Source: Vibrio barjaei (lineage in GTDB: Bacteria > Pseudomonadota > Gammaproteobacteria > Enterobacterales > Vibrionaceae). From it: a stretch of DNA of 64,000 nt. Every line of letters starts with the position of its first letter. The first letter of the stretch is position 1. The DNA lies in the NCBI RefSeq assembly GCF_001639065.2, contig NZ_LQXO02000009.1:310001-374000 (forward strand). The letters run 5' to 3'. A program made the position numbers and the translations under genes. This document shows positions 19,913-29,330 of this stretch, in pieces. The notes beneath the pieces were generated by a model. The model made no database searches. It saw nothing but the letters and a program-made list of their open reading frames with translations, and was not told the DNA's origin.

Positions 19913-20848
19913 GTGGAAGAGGAACAAAAATGCGATTGTCCACCACCGGGTCTTCCCCAATGGATGGGTACATTTGCGGATTTGATGTCGCTACTCATGT
20001 GCTTCTTTGTACTTCTGTTGTCATTTTCAGAGATGGATGTACTGAAGTTCAAGCAGATTGCGGGCTCTATGAAGTTTGCTTTCGGGGTACAAAATCGCCT
20101 TGAGGTGAAAGATATCCCTAAGGGTACCAGTATCATCGCACAAGAATTCCGACCAGGTCGCCCCGAGCCGACGCCAATTGACGTCATTATGCAGCAGACT
20201 ATGGACATCACTCAGCAAACGTTGGAATTTCATGAAGGAGAGTCGGATCGCGCTGGTGGTAATCAGCGAGACGATGGAAAAATGACGGGTGGTCAAACAG
20301 CGGACAGGACTCAAAAGAACCAGATTGGTACAGCGTCGGCACAGAGCGAACAAGAAAATGAAGATCTCGATAAACTAGAGGAGATCATCAAGAAAGCGTT
20401 GCAGCAAGAGATTAATCAGGGTGCCGTTGAAGTGGACAACTTGGGACAACAACTGGTGATTCGAATTCAAGAAAAAGGTGCCTTTCCAGAGGGGTCGGCC
20501 TTCTTGCAGCCTAAGTTTAGGCCTCTGGTTCGTCAAGTGGCAGATTTGGTCAAAGATATTCCGGGTCAAGTTCGTGTTTCTGGGCATACCGACAACTTGC
20601 CCCTGGACTCTGAGCTGTATCGCTCCAATTGGGACTTGTCCTCTCAGCGCGCAGTCTCCGTGGCTCAAGAGATGGAAAAAGTAAAAGGCTTTTCTCATCA
20701 ACGACTGCGAGTTCTTGGAGTCGCTGATACCGAACCTTTGGGGCCGAATGATACTGAGCGACAGAGGGCTCGTAACCGCCGTGTTGAAATCAGCATTATG
20801 CAAGGGGAGCCTGTGTACACCGATGAGGTGTCCGCAGACGGCCAATAA
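19913..20848 (+). CDS. pomB: Sodium-driven flagellar stator protein PomB
   Basis: A 311-residue MotB/PomB-family protein. A short cytoplasmic N-terminus (CDCPPPGLPQW) leads into one membrane helix containing D23 (TFADLMSLL), equivalent to the essential Na+-binding D24 of Vibrio alginolyticus PomB. The C-terminal OmpA-like peptidoglycan-binding domain spans about 180-300 (VSGHTDNLPLDS, ARNRRVEISI). GTG start with a strong AGGAGG site. A terminator follows at 20870-20896. Confidence 0.97.
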   Translation: MEEEQKCDCPPPGLPQWMGTFADLMSLLMCFFVLLLSFSEMDVLKFKQIAGSMKFAFGVQNRLEVKDIPKGTSIIAQEFRPGRPEPTPIDVIMQQTMDITQQTLEFHEGESDRAGGNQRDDGKMTGGQTADRTQKNQIGTASAQSEQENEDLDKLEEIIKKALQQEINQGAVEVDNLGQQLVIRIQEKGAFPEGSAFLQPKFRPLVRQVADLVKDIPGQVRVSGHTDNLPLDSELYRSNWDLSSQRAVSVAQEMEKVKGFSHQRLRVLGVADTEPLGPNDTERQRARNRRVEISIMQGEPVYTDEVSADGQ

Positions 20849-20869
20849 ACGAGCATTATTACTATGAAG

Positions 20870-20896
20870 CACCAGCGTTCTACGCTGGTGTTTTTT
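20870..20896 (+). terminator. Intrinsic terminator after pomB
   Basis: CACCAGCG and CGCTGGTG arms, a 5-base loop and six T residues. Confidence 0.92.
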
Positions 20897-21088
20897 ATTG
20901 TGCTGAACGCTACAATTGCAACACTCGCATCTTAACTACGTAGAGTATATACTTGCGCCCCAAAATAGACGAATGCCCGCTCTAGTCTCAAACTTGGCAC
21001 GATGAGTTGGGTGAGTTTGTACTACAGTTGATATTTGTTACCTATACTGTCGTGCTCAGACAGCATTGCAACGAGATGTGAAAAGACT

Positions 21089-22537
21089 ATGAGATTTATC
21101 GTAAAGCCCCATCCAGAGATTTTTGTGAAAAGCGATTCAGTGCGTAAGCGCTTTACAAGAATCTTAGAGTGCAACCTGCGAATTATTATCCAGCGCCGTA
21201 CGGAATCTGTAGCGGTATATAACCGTCGTGACCACATTGAAGTGAATGCTAGCTCTGATGAATACTACAACGAGGTGTTGGAGATCCTAACTCACACCCC
21301 GGGTATCCATCATGTTCTTGAGGTTCAGCAATCTGATTTTGAAGATATGCACGATATCTACGAGCAGGTGTTGGAACTAAACGGCAGCCGTATCGAAAAC
21401 AAAACTTTTGTTGTTCGAGCTAAGCGACGCGGCAAACACGACTTCACCTCGATCGAGCTTGAGCGCTATGTTGGCGGTGGCTTGAACCAAGCTGTCGAAA
21501 GTGCTCGTGTGAAACTGTCTAAGCCTGATGTAACAGTAAACATCGAAGTCGCGAACGATAAACTGAATCAAATCATCGCTCGCCATAAAGGACTTGGTGG
21601 TTTCCCTCTCGGAACACAAGAAGATGTGCTGAGCTTGATTTCAGGCGGCTTTGATTCTGGCGTGTCGAGCTATCTGCATATTAAACGCGGTTCTAAAACG
21701 CATTATTGCTTCTTCAACTTGGGCGGTCCTGCTCACGAGATTGGCGTTAAGCAAGTTGCACATTACTTGTGGAACAAGTACGGCTCTTCTGCGAAAGTAA
21801 AATTCATCTCGGTGGACTTTGAGCCAGTTGTAGCTGAAATTCTTGAAAAAGTAGAAGACGGCCAAATGGGCGTTATTCTTAAGCGTATGTTTATGCGTGC
21901 TGGTGGAATGCTTGCTGAAAAGTTTGGCATTGAAGCCTTGGTAACGGGTGAAGCACTCGGCCAAGTATCCAGCCAAACGCTGACTAATTTACGTCATATC
22001 GATGGTGTCACTGACACATTAATTCTGCGCCCTCTGATCAACTGGGATAAAGAAGATATCATCGACCTTGCTCGTGAAATCGGTACTGAAGATTTCGCTA
22101 AGACCATGCCAGAGTACTGCGGTGTGATTTCACGTAAGCCAACCGTGAAGGCTGTGAAAACTAAGCTAGAAGCTGAAGAAGAGAAGTTCAACTTTGGGAT
22201 TCTTGAGCAAGTCGTGCGTGATGCGCGAATGATGGACATTCGTGATATCGAAAAAGAAAGTCAGGAGCAAGCGCCTGAAGTTGAGCAAGTTCAAGCAGTT
22301 GAAGAGCACGCTATCGTTTTAGATATTCGTAGCGCAGAAGAAGAGGAAGAGAGTCCGTTGGAACTCGATGGCGTTGAAGTTCAACACCTTCCATTCTTTA
22401 AGTTAGGAACCAAGTTTGGTGACTTAGACCAGTCGAAAACGTATCTGCTGTACTGTGATCGCGGTGTAATGAGTCGTCTTCAAGCACTGTATTTGCAAGA
22501 ACAAGGTTTTAACAATGTGAAGGTGTATCGCCCTTAA
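21089..22537 (+). CDS. thiI: tRNA 4-thiouridine synthase / thiamine sulfurtransferase ThiI
   Basis: Transfers persulfide sulfur to U8 of tRNA and to the thiazole pathway. With the ATG at 21089 the product is 482 residues, the same as E. coli, and begins [15 protein letters not shown]. Domains: NFLD and THUMP (about 1-165), PP-loop adenylating domain ([10 protein letters not shown] near 183-192), and a C-terminal rhodanese domain. The catalytic pair C344 (PEYCGV) and C456 (YCDRGV) falls at exactly the E. coli positions. The longer frame to 21035 has no family match. A terminator follows. Confidence 0.97.
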   Translation: MRFIVKPHPEIFVKSDSVRKRFTRILECNLRIIIQRRTESVAVYNRRDHIEVNASSDEYYNEVLEILTHTPGIHHVLEVQQSDFEDMHDIYEQVLELNGSRIENKTFVVRAKRRGKHDFTSIELERYVGGGLNQAVESARVKLSKPDVTVNIEVANDKLNQIIARHKGLGGFPLGTQEDVLSLISGGFDSGVSSYLHIKRGSKTHYCFFNLGGPAHEIGVKQVAHYLWNKYGSSAKVKFISVDFEPVVAEILEKVEDGQMGVILKRMFMRAGGMLAEKFGIEALVTGEALGQVSSQTLTNLRHIDGVTDTLILRPLINWDKEDIIDLAREIGTEDFAKTMPEYCGVISRKPTVKAVKTKLEAEEEKFNFGILEQVVRDARMMDIRDIEKESQEQAPEVEQVQAVEEHAIVLDIRSAEEEEESPLELDGVEVQHLPFFKLGTKFGDLDQSKTYLLYCDRGVMSRLQALYLQEQGFNNVKVYRP

Positions 22538-22573
22538 GGATCTTCTTTGAAGCGATATACAAACTCACAAGGT

Positions 22574-22606
22574 AAAAATGGGCACTTTATTAGGGCCCAT
22601 TTTTTA
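22574..22606 (+). terminator. Intrinsic terminator after thiI
   Basis: AATGGGC and GCCCATT arms with A- and T-tracts; bidirectional character, also near the end of the convergent DUF1853 gene. Confidence 0.8.
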
Positions 22607-22630
22607 TGCCCGTTAGTTATGGCTTTAAAG

Positions 22631-23404
22631 TCACATACTATTCTGCGGCCAGTCATCGGGAACGATAAACCAAAACTGACCAGTTTCAGACTGACAATGA
22701 ATAAAGTGTTTTGGCAGTTCGGTCACTGGCACTTTGTTTTCGTTGTTGAATCCCGTTGCCCAAAGAGGTTTAGGTAGTTGGTACAAAGGTTCCGTCACCT
22801 TTTTAAACTGACTTTGATAACACCAAAAGCCAGTGACTCGCTGCGGATTGATCTTCAAACCTAAGCAGTATTCTGGAACTTCAGTCTTTTCAAATGGGTT
22901 GACGTAAAGTCTGCCTTGCATCAGTAGGTGCTGAGAAATGTCATCAATGTTCGGATACAGAGCTTGAAACGCTTCTGTGCGAGTCATCATTAGTTGGTGT
23001 TCAAGCATGCGATGCAATTTCTTATCCAGGCGATCTTTGGCATTTGGTCCATACCAATAGCCGTCCTTGAGTAAATAGAACTTTATTGCCACTTCCCAAT
23101 GCTCGATTTGCTCAGTAGCAAGGTTATCCAGAATAAAGTCGATAGCACCAATAGTTCGGTTATTTTGCTGCAACTGCAATTCTTCGACTATAACCTGATA
23201 TTCATGACTTGCTTCAAACTGTCGACGACACAGTTCCTGATATAAAAAACCGAGTCTAGGGTTGCCGTCATAGTCGCTGTGAACCGCAACGTTTGAATCC
23301 ATATCGACGCTGGGGAAGTAGGGGGAGATTCTGTGGTCATTCATCATTAGACTAGGACTTGTCCTTATCCAAGATAAGAATTCCTTTATTGTATTCATGC
23401 TCAT
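22631..23404 (-). CDS. DUF1853 family protein
   Basis: A 257-residue protein with the DUF1853 pattern: LGFLYQELCRRQFEAS, then NNRTIGAIDFILDNL followed by EHWEVAIKFYL and YGPNAKDRLDKKLHRMLEHQL. The acidic/lysine arrangement (E-I-D-F..., E-V-A-I-K) is reminiscent of PD-(D/E)XK nuclease folds; I recall a proposed link but cannot confirm it here. The ATG at 23404 is preferred over a TTG at 23428 because AAAGGA lies at a workable distance. It is divergent from the NIF3 gene. Role unknown. Confidence 0.78.
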   Translation of the reverse strand: MSMNTIKEFLSWIRTSPSLMMNDHRISPYFPSVDMDSNVAVHSDYDGNPRLGFLYQELCRRQFEASHEYQVIVEELQLQQNNRTIGAIDFILDNLATEQIEHWEVAIKFYLLKDGYWYGPNAKDRLDKKLHRMLEHQLMMTRTEAFQALYPNIDDISQHLLMQGRLYVNPFEKTEVPEYCLGLKINPQRVTGFWCYQSQFKKVTEPLYQLPKPLWATGFNNENKVPVTELPKHFIHCQSETGQFWFIVPDDWPQNSM

Positions 23405-23482
23405 GTGTTTGCGTTTTCCTTTCGACAACCCTAGATTAAATTGCTATAACCACGGAAATCAAGAAATTGCTCAGGAAGTGCT

Positions 23483-24241
23483 ATGAATAACTTACAACTC
23501 GAAGCGGTGCTCAATGAAAAGCTGTCGCCTCAACTGATTAAAGACTATTGTCCAAATGGACTACAAGTTGAAGGCGCGAGTGAAATAAAAAAGGTAGTGA
23601 CAGGTGTTACTGCCTCCCAAGCGCTAATCGATTATGCGGTATCTGTTAATGCGGATGCTCTATTGGTTCATCATGGTTATTTCTGGAAAGGCGAACCTGA
23701 AGCCATTCGTGGTATGAAAGGTAAACGTATCCGCACCCTTATTAGAAATGATGTTAATTTGTATGGTTACCATTTACCTCTGGATATACACCCTGAACTT
23801 GGCAACAATGCGAGATTAGCTGAATTACTCGACATTGAAGTGATTGAGGGACTTGAGGGGCATCCTCAGTCTGTAGCTATGTTTGGTAAACTGGCTCAAC
23901 CGATGACTGGTGAAGCCTTTGCCCAGAAAATTGCTCAGGTTCTCTCTAGAGAACCGCTTCACATTGCACCTGAACAAGCGGATAAAATGATTGAAACGGT
24001 TGGTTGGTGCACCGGTGGTGGTCAGGACTATATTGAACTTGCTGCATCTAAAGGACTCGATGCATTTATCTCCGGTGAGATCTCCGAGCGTACAACCTAC
24101 ACAGCTCGTGAATTGAACATTCACTATTTTGCGGCGGGCCACCATGCAACTGAAAGATATGGTATTAAGGCTTTGGGTGAGTGGTTAGCATCGGCGCATG
24201 GCCTTGAGGTCGAGTTTATCGACATTGATAATCCAGTATAG
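23483..24241 (+). CDS. NIF3-like metal-dependent protein (YbgI family)
   Basis: A 252-residue NIF3 family protein. Conserved metal-binding segments are DALLVHHGYFWKG (His pair), NLYGYHLPLDIHPELGNNARLA (His/Asp) and FAAGHHATERYGIKALGEWL near the C-terminus. The E. coli homologue YbgI is a toroidal hexamer with a di-metal site. The family name 'type 2 GTP cyclohydrolase' reflects old annotation, and the reaction is not settled. It is convergent with gltA through a shared terminator. Confidence 0.92.
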   Translation: MNNLQLEAVLNEKLSPQLIKDYCPNGLQVEGASEIKKVVTGVTASQALIDYAVSVNADALLVHHGYFWKGEPEAIRGMKGKRIRTLIRNDVNLYGYHLPLDIHPELGNNARLAELLDIEVIEGLEGHPQSVAMFGKLAQPMTGEAFAQKIAQVLSREPLHIAPEQADKMIETVGWCTGGGQDYIELAASKGLDAFISGEISERTTYTARELNIHYFAAGHHATERYGIKALGEWLASAHGLEVEFIDIDNPV

Positions 24242-24255
24242 ATTTTCTTCCAATA

Positions 24256-24283
24256 AAAAAGAGCAGCTTACGCTGCTCTTTTG
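24256..24283. terminator. Bidirectional terminator between NIF3 gene and gltA
   Basis: AAGAGCAGC-TTAC-GCTGCTCTT with an A-run before and a T-run after, usable from both sides. Confidence 0.9.
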
Positions 24284-24316
24284 TTTTCAGATGTTGTATC
24301 TGATTGATGTGCTCTG

Positions 24317-25606
24317 TTATTCACGTTCGTGAAGCGGTTTGAAATCACGCATTTCTTCACCAGTATATAGCTGGCGAGGACGACCGATACGGTTGCCCGG
24401 ATCGCTGTGCATTTCGTTCCAGTGCGCAATCCAACCCACAGTACGAGACATCGCGAAGATAACCGTAAACATAGAAACAGGGATACCAATCGCTTTAAGG
24501 ATAATACCTGAGTAGAAGTCTACGTTTGGATACAGTTTCTTCTCAACAAAGTACTCATCTGAAAGTGCTATACGCTCAAGTTCCATTGCCACGTCGAGCA
24601 GTGGATCTTTGATGTTTAGTTCTTTCAGTACTTCGTGACACGCTTCGCGCATTACTGTTGCACGTGGGTCATAGTTTTTATAAACACGGTGACCAAAGCC
24701 CATTAGGCGGAATGGATCGTCTTTATCTTTCGCGCGCTCGATGAATTCAGGAATCTGATCAACGGAACCGATTTCTTCAAGCATACGCAAACATGCTTCG
24801 TTGGCACCGCCGTGAGCAGGGCCCCATAGTGATGCAATACCAGCTGCAATACACGCAAATGGGTTAGCACCCGATGAGCCAGCAAGACGTACTGTAGAAG
24901 TCGAAGCGTTTTGCTCGTGATCTGCGTGCAGGGTGAAGATTTTATCCATCGCACGTGCAACGATAGGGTTCACTTCGTACTCTTCACATGGGTTAGCAAA
25001 CATCATGTGTAGGAAGTTTTCCGCATACGTTAGGTCGTTACGAGGATAGATGAATGGTTGACCGATTGAGTACTTGTAACACATAGCTGCAAGTGTCGGC
25101 ATCTTAGAAATCAAACGATAAGCCGCGATTTCACGGTGTGTATCATTATTAATGTCTAAAGAATCGTGATAGAAGGCTGCAAGAGCTCCTACAACACCGC
25201 ACATAACCGCCATTGGGTGAGCATCGCGACGGAAACCGTGGAAGAAACTCGCGATTTGTTCATGAACCATGGTGTGGCGTGTAACGATTTGTTTGAAACT
25301 CTCATATTCTTCTCGTGTAGGGGCTTCACCAACAAGAAGGATATAGCAAACTTCAAGGTAGTCTGCATTATTAGCTAACTGATCGATTGGGAAGCCACGG
25401 TGCAGTAGTACACCTTTGCCGCCGTCGATATAAGTGATTTGAGATTCACAGGATGCAGTGGCAAGAAAACCTGGGTCAAAAGTAAAGTAACCATTGGCTC
25501 CAAGTTTACGAACGTCGACTACTTGTGGTCCGATAGAACCATCCATAATCGGCAGCTCGATTGGCGCTTGACCTTCAATATGAAGGGTCGCTTTCTTATC
25601 TGCCAT
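24317..25606 (-). CDS. gltA: Citrate synthase (type II)
   Basis: Condenses acetyl-CoA and oxaloacetate, the TCA entry step. The 429-residue protein has an N-terminal beta domain typical of the NADH-sensitive hexameric Gram-negative type ([20 protein letters not shown]). The active-site histidines lie in [11 protein letters not shown] and [15 protein letters not shown], and the catalytic Asp in NVDFYSGI. It is divergent from sdhC across a 395-bp spacer (25607-26001) with candidate ArcA sites, as in enterics. Confidence 0.98.
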   Translation of the reverse strand: MADKKATLHIEGQAPIELPIMDGSIGPQVVDVRKLGANGYFTFDPGFLATASCESQITYIDGGKGVLLHRGFPIDQLANNADYLEVCYILLVGEAPTREEYESFKQIVTRHTMVHEQIASFFHGFRRDAHPMAVMCGVVGALAAFYHDSLDINNDTHREIAAYRLISKMPTLAAMCYKYSIGQPFIYPRNDLTYAENFLHMMFANPCEEYEVNPIVARAMDKIFTLHADHEQNASTSTVRLAGSSGANPFACIAAGIASLWGPAHGGANEACLRMLEEIGSVDQIPEFIERAKDKDDPFRLMGFGHRVYKNYDPRATVMREACHEVLKELNIKDPLLDVAMELERIALSDEYFVEKKLYPNVDFYSGIILKAIGIPVSMFTVIFAMSRTVGWIAHWNEMHSDPGNRIGRPRQLYTGEEMRDFKPLHERE

Positions 25607-25881
25607 AACAATCTCCTTTGTTTATTATTTAATCCGTCCAGGATGTTTGTGTGCCAATTTTTTACTTCGCTTCGCAGTTAAAGTCAATTTTTAAACGGTG
25701 ATGTGTGCACTTGTTATGATTTTTTATAGAAAAATGGTTAAAAATCTGTTCTGTGTAGCATATTTTGTTACACCAATTGTATTAGAATGTTGCCAACCGT
25801 ATAGTTGCGGTGAAATTGTTGGTCAAATCCTTATAAATTCTAGGGTACAAACCGAGGTGAGGTCGATTTGGATCTTAGTCT

Positions 25882-25897
25882 GTTAACATTATTGTTA
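25882..25897 (+). promoter_or_regulatory. Second ArcA-like repeat in the gltA/sdh spacer
   Basis: GTTAACATTATTGTTA: two GTTA units 12 bp apart, one base off the usual 11. It is weaker than the copy at 25928-25942. Confidence 0.4.
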
Positions 25898-25927
25898 CAA
25901 TTATCTCTCTTGTAACACGAATTTATT

Positions 25928-25942
25928 GTTAACTTTATGTTA
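25928..25942 (+). promoter_or_regulatory. ArcA box candidate upstream of sdhC
   Basis: GTTAACTTTATGTTA is a direct repeat of GTTA with 11-bp periodicity, the core of the ArcA-P recognition element. It lies 60-75 bp upstream of sdhC, where anaerobic repression of sdh-suc is expected. Confidence 0.65.
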
Positions 25943-26001
25943 ACTTTTGAGGCTTACGGACCAAAATTTATTCATAACAATAAATGGCTCAATGGAGCTG
26001 A

Positions 26002-26394
26002 GTGAGCAAGCCCGTGAAAGAAAGAAAGTCCAGACCTGTTAATTTAGATTTGCAGACAATTCGCTTTCCGATCACAGCAATCGCTTCCATCCTGCACCGT
26101 GTGTCGGGTGTGATTACGTTTGTGTCGATCGGTATACTTCTTTGGTTACTATCCAAATCACTCTCTTCTCCGATTGGTTTCGCAGAAGCTGCTGACATCG
26201 TCGATGGTTTCTTTGTGAAATTTATCCTTTGGGGAATTTTGACGGCATTGGCGTACCACATTGTTGGTGGTGTACGTCATTTGATTATGGACCTAGGTTA
26301 TTTTGAGGAGCTCGAGTCGGGCACCAAAAGCGCTAAGGTTGCCTTCATCGTGACAGGCGTTCTGTCACTGCTGGCTGGAGTATTGGTATGGTAA
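26002..26394 (+). CDS. sdhC: Succinate dehydrogenase cytochrome b556 subunit
   Basis: A 130-residue membrane anchor of complex II binding heme b and ubiquinone with SdhD. Motifs: RPVNLDLQTIRFPITAIASI then LHRVSGV (quinone-side Ser/Arg region), and a haem-ligand His in YHIVGGVRHL. Three membrane helices. GTG start at 26002 with GGAGCTGA upstream. First gene of sdhCDAB; its end overlaps sdhD by 7 bases. Confidence 0.95.
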   Translation: MSKPVKERKSRPVNLDLQTIRFPITAIASILHRVSGVITFVSIGILLWLLSKSLSSPIGFAEAADIVDGFFVKFILWGILTALAYHIVGGVRHLIMDLGYFEELESGTKSAKVAFIVTGVLSLLAGVLVW

Positions 26395-26735
26395 ACAACG
26401 TCTCAACATTTGGTCGTAATGGCGTACACGATTTCTTATTGATTCGTGCTACCGCTATCATTATGACGCTTTATACGATTTATCTCGTGAGCTTCTGCGC
26501 GTTTGCAGGAGACATTTCCTACGTATCGTGGACCAATTTCTTTGGTGGTACTTTCACTAAAGTCTTCACTATGTTGGCGCTAGCTTCAGTGCTGATTCAT
26601 GCGTGGATTGGTCTATGGCAAGTTCTTACAGACTACATCAAATGTGCCAAGCTTCGTGGTGCGCTGCAACTGACTTTCATCGCAGTGCTACTTGGTTACT
26701 TCTTCTCTGGTTTCTTTATTCTGTGGGGTGCGTAA
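26388..26735 (+). CDS. sdhD: Succinate dehydrogenase membrane anchor subunit
   Basis: A 115-residue three-helix anchor. HAWIGLWQVLTDYIK contains the conserved helix with the haem/quinone residues, and FLLIRATAIIMTLYTIYL is the first helix. It overlaps sdhC by 7 bases and abuts sdhA directly (stop at 26735, GTG at 26736), so the genes are translationally linked. Confidence 0.95.
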   Translation: MVNNVSTFGRNGVHDFLLIRATAIIMTLYTIYLVSFCAFAGDISYVSWTNFFGGTFTKVFTMLALASVLIHAWIGLWQVLTDYIKCAKLRGALQLTFIAVLLGYFFSGFFILWGA

Positions 26736-28502
26736 GTGTCTATTCCAGTTCGTGAGTTTGATGCCGTAGTAATCGGCGCTGGTGGTGCGGGCATGCGTGC
26801 TGCACTACAAATTTCAGAGCAAGGCCTATCATGTGCATTGCTATCCAAAGTATTTCCTACTCGTTCACATACAGTATCCGCTCAAGGTGGTATCACAGTA
26901 GCGCTAGGAAACTCTCATAAAGACAACTGGCAGTGGCATATGTATGACACTGTTAAAGGTTCTGACTACATTGGTGACCAAAACGCTATTGAGTATATGT
27001 GTAAGAATGGTCCTAAGTCTGTTATTGAACTAGAAAAGATGGGTCTACCGTTTTCTCGTTTTGAAGATGGCTCGATCTACCAACGTCCATTTGGTGGTCA
27101 GTCTAAAGAGTTTGGTGGTGAGCAGGCAGCACGTACTGCAGCTGCAGCAGACCGTACTGGTCATGCTTTGCTTCATACGCTTTATCAACAAAACATTAAG
27201 CACAAGACCACGATCTTCTCAGAGTGGTATGCGCTAGATCTAGTGAAAAACCAAGACGGTGCGATTCTTGGTTGTACCGCGTTATGCATGGAAACTGGTG
27301 AGATTTGTTACTTCAAGTCTAAAGCAACCATTCTAGCGACAGGCGGTGCAGGTCGAATCTACGCTTCTACGACCAATGCTCACATCAACACGGGTGATGG
27401 TGTCGGTATGGCTCTGCGTGCAGGCGTTCCTATGCAAGACATGGAAATGTGGCAGTTCCACCCAACGGGTATCGCTGGTGCTGGTGTACTGGTAACAGAA
27501 GGTTGTCGTGGTGAAGGTGGCTACCTTCTTAATAAAGATGGCGAACGCTTCATGGAACGTTATGCACCGAATGCAAAAGACCTTGCTGGTCGTGATGTAG
27601 TTGCTCGTTCAATGATGATTGAAATTCGTGAAGGCCGCGGCTGCGATGGTCCTTGGGGTCCACACATTAAACTGAAATTGGATCACCTAGGCAAAGACGT
27701 ACTTGAGTCACGTCTGCCAGGTATTTGCGAACTTTCTCGAACGTTTGCACACGTTGATCCAGTTAAAGAACCAATCCCTGTTATTCCAACGTGTCACTAC
27801 ATGATGGGTGGTGTACCAACGCAAGTTTCTGGTCAAGCTATTAAACAAGATGCTTCAGGAAACGACTTTGAAGTTCAAGGCCTCTTTGCTTGTGGTGAAA
27901 TTGCTTCTGTATCGGTTCACGGTGCTAACCGTCTTGGTGGTAACTCATTGCTTGACCTCGTGGTATTTGGTCGTGCGACTGGTCTTCACCTTGGTGAAAC
28001 TCTGGCCGCGCAAACAGAAGCTCGTCCAGCGACGGAATCAGACATTGAAGAGTCACTGGCACGTACTATGCGCTGGGAAAACAGCACTTCAGGTGAAGAC
28101 CCTGTCCAAATTCGTAAAGATCTGCAAACTTGTATGCAAAACAGCTTCTCGGTATTCCGTGAAGGTGATGCAATGGCAACAGGTCTAGAAGAGCTAAAAG
28201 TGATTCGTGAGCGCTTACAAAACGCACACCTTGCAGATAAGTCTTCAGAGTTTAATACCCAACGCGTTGAGTGTTTAGAGCTTGATAACTTGATGGAAAC
28301 GGCATTTTCAACAGCGGTTGCGGCGAACTACCGTACAGAAAGTCGCGGAGCACACGCCCGTTTTGACTATCCAGACCGTGATGACGAGCAATGGCTATGT
28401 CACTCTATCTACAACCCGGAAACTGAACAGATGACGAAACGTGATGTCAACATGACGCCTGTTCATCGTGAAGCTTTCCCACCGAAAGCACGTACGTACT
28501 AG
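26736..28502 (+). CDS. sdhA: Succinate dehydrogenase flavoprotein subunit
   Basis: The catalytic subunit, oxidising succinate to fumarate with covalent FAD. The 588-residue protein has the dinucleotide-binding motif [14 protein letters not shown] near the N-terminus, SHTVSAQGG with the FAD-linked His, the active-site segment [16 protein letters not shown], and [23 protein letters not shown] start with no gap after sdhD. Complete. Confidence 0.98.
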   Translation: MSIPVREFDAVVIGAGGAGMRAALQISEQGLSCALLSKVFPTRSHTVSAQGGITVALGNSHKDNWQWHMYDTVKGSDYIGDQNAIEYMCKNGPKSVIELEKMGLPFSRFEDGSIYQRPFGGQSKEFGGEQAARTAAAADRTGHALLHTLYQQNIKHKTTIFSEWYALDLVKNQDGAILGCTALCMETGEICYFKSKATILATGGAGRIYASTTNAHINTGDGVGMALRAGVPMQDMEMWQFHPTGIAGAGVLVTEGCRGEGGYLLNKDGERFMERYAPNAKDLAGRDVVARSMMIEIREGRGCDGPWGPHIKLKLDHLGKDVLESRLPGICELSRTFAHVDPVKEPIPVIPTCHYMMGGVPTQVSGQAIKQDASGNDFEVQGLFACGEIASVSVHGANRLGGNSLLDLVVFGRATGLHLGETLAAQTEARPATESDIEESLARTMRWENSTSGEDPVQIRKDLQTCMQNSFSVFREGDAMATGLEELKVIRERLQNAHLADKSSEFNTQRVECLELDNLMETAFSTAVAANYRTESRGAHARFDYPDRDDEQWLCHSIYNPETEQMTKRDVNMTPVHREAFPPKARTY

Positions 28503-28517
28503 AGGGAGGACCAGACT

Positions 28518-29228
28518 ATGAAACTTAAATTCTCTCTATACCGTTACAATCCGGATGTAGATAATAAGCCTTACATGAAGGCATACACGCTTGAAGTCGA
28601 TGAAGGCTCTGACATGATGGTGTTAGATGCTCTGATTCTTCTGAAAGAGCAAGACCCAACGTTATCATTCCGTCGTTCTTGTCGTGAAGGTGTTTGTGGC
28701 TCTGATGGCCTAAACATGAATGGCAAAAATGGCCTGGCTTGTATCACGCCACTGTCAGCTTTGGAAGGGAACGAGATCGTAATTCGACCACTTCCTGGAT
28801 TACCTGTAGTTCGTGACTTGATTGTCGACATGACTCAGTTTTATGATAACTACGCGAAAGTTAAGCCGTTTCTTATTTCGGATGGCAATTTGCCACCTTC
28901 GCGTGAAAATCTGCAGATGCCAGAAGAGCGAGCGCATTTGGATGGATTGTATGAGTGCATTATGTGTGCATGTTGTACGACATCCTGCCCGTCATTCTGG
29001 TGGAATCCAGATAAATTCATCGGACCAGCAGGTCTACTTGCCGCGTACCGTTGGTTGATTGACAGCCGCGATACAGCAACAGATGAACGCTTATCAAATC
29101 TTGACGATGCATTTAGCGTTTTCCGTTGTCATGGCATCATGAACTGTGTCAGTGTATGTCCTAAAGGATTAAACCCGACAAAAGCAATTGGCCACATCAA
29201 GTCAATGCTTGTGAATCGTTCGGTGTAA
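28518..29228 (+). CDS. sdhB: Succinate dehydrogenase iron-sulfur subunit
   Basis: A 236-residue subunit carrying three Fe-S clusters: 2Fe-2S cysteines in SCREGVCGSDGLNMNG and the next Cys (ACIT), then CIMCACCTTSCP and the final CHGIMNCVSVCPKG. It passes electrons from FAD to quinone. The 15-base gap after sdhA contains GAGGGAGGA. A hairpin and the suc genes follow. Confidence 0.97.
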   Translation: MKLKFSLYRYNPDVDNKPYMKAYTLEVDEGSDMMVLDALILLKEQDPTLSFRRSCREGVCGSDGLNMNGKNGLACITPLSALEGNEIVIRPLPGLPVVRDLIVDMTQFYDNYAKVKPFLISDGNLPPSRENLQMPEERAHLDGLYECIMCACCTTSCPSFWWNPDKFIGPAGLLAAYRWLIDSRDTATDERLSNLDDAFSVFRCHGIMNCVSVCPKGLNPTKAIGHIKSMLVNRSV

Positions 29229-29242
29229 CAAATAATAAAATT

Positions 29243-29270
29243 GCCGGCTCGACCTTTAGGAAGAGCCGGC
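29243..29270 (+). other. Intercistronic hairpin sdhB-sucA
   Basis: GCCGGCTC and GAGCCGGC form a perfect 8-bp GC-rich stem with a 12-base loop. No T-run follows, so it is more likely an mRNA processing or stabilising element than a terminator in the 102-base gap. Confidence 0.6.
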
Positions 29271-29330
29271 TTCTAATAGCTCGGCGTAGACCGAAGCATA
29301 CGTGAAAACTACTACTGGTTAAGGGAAAAT

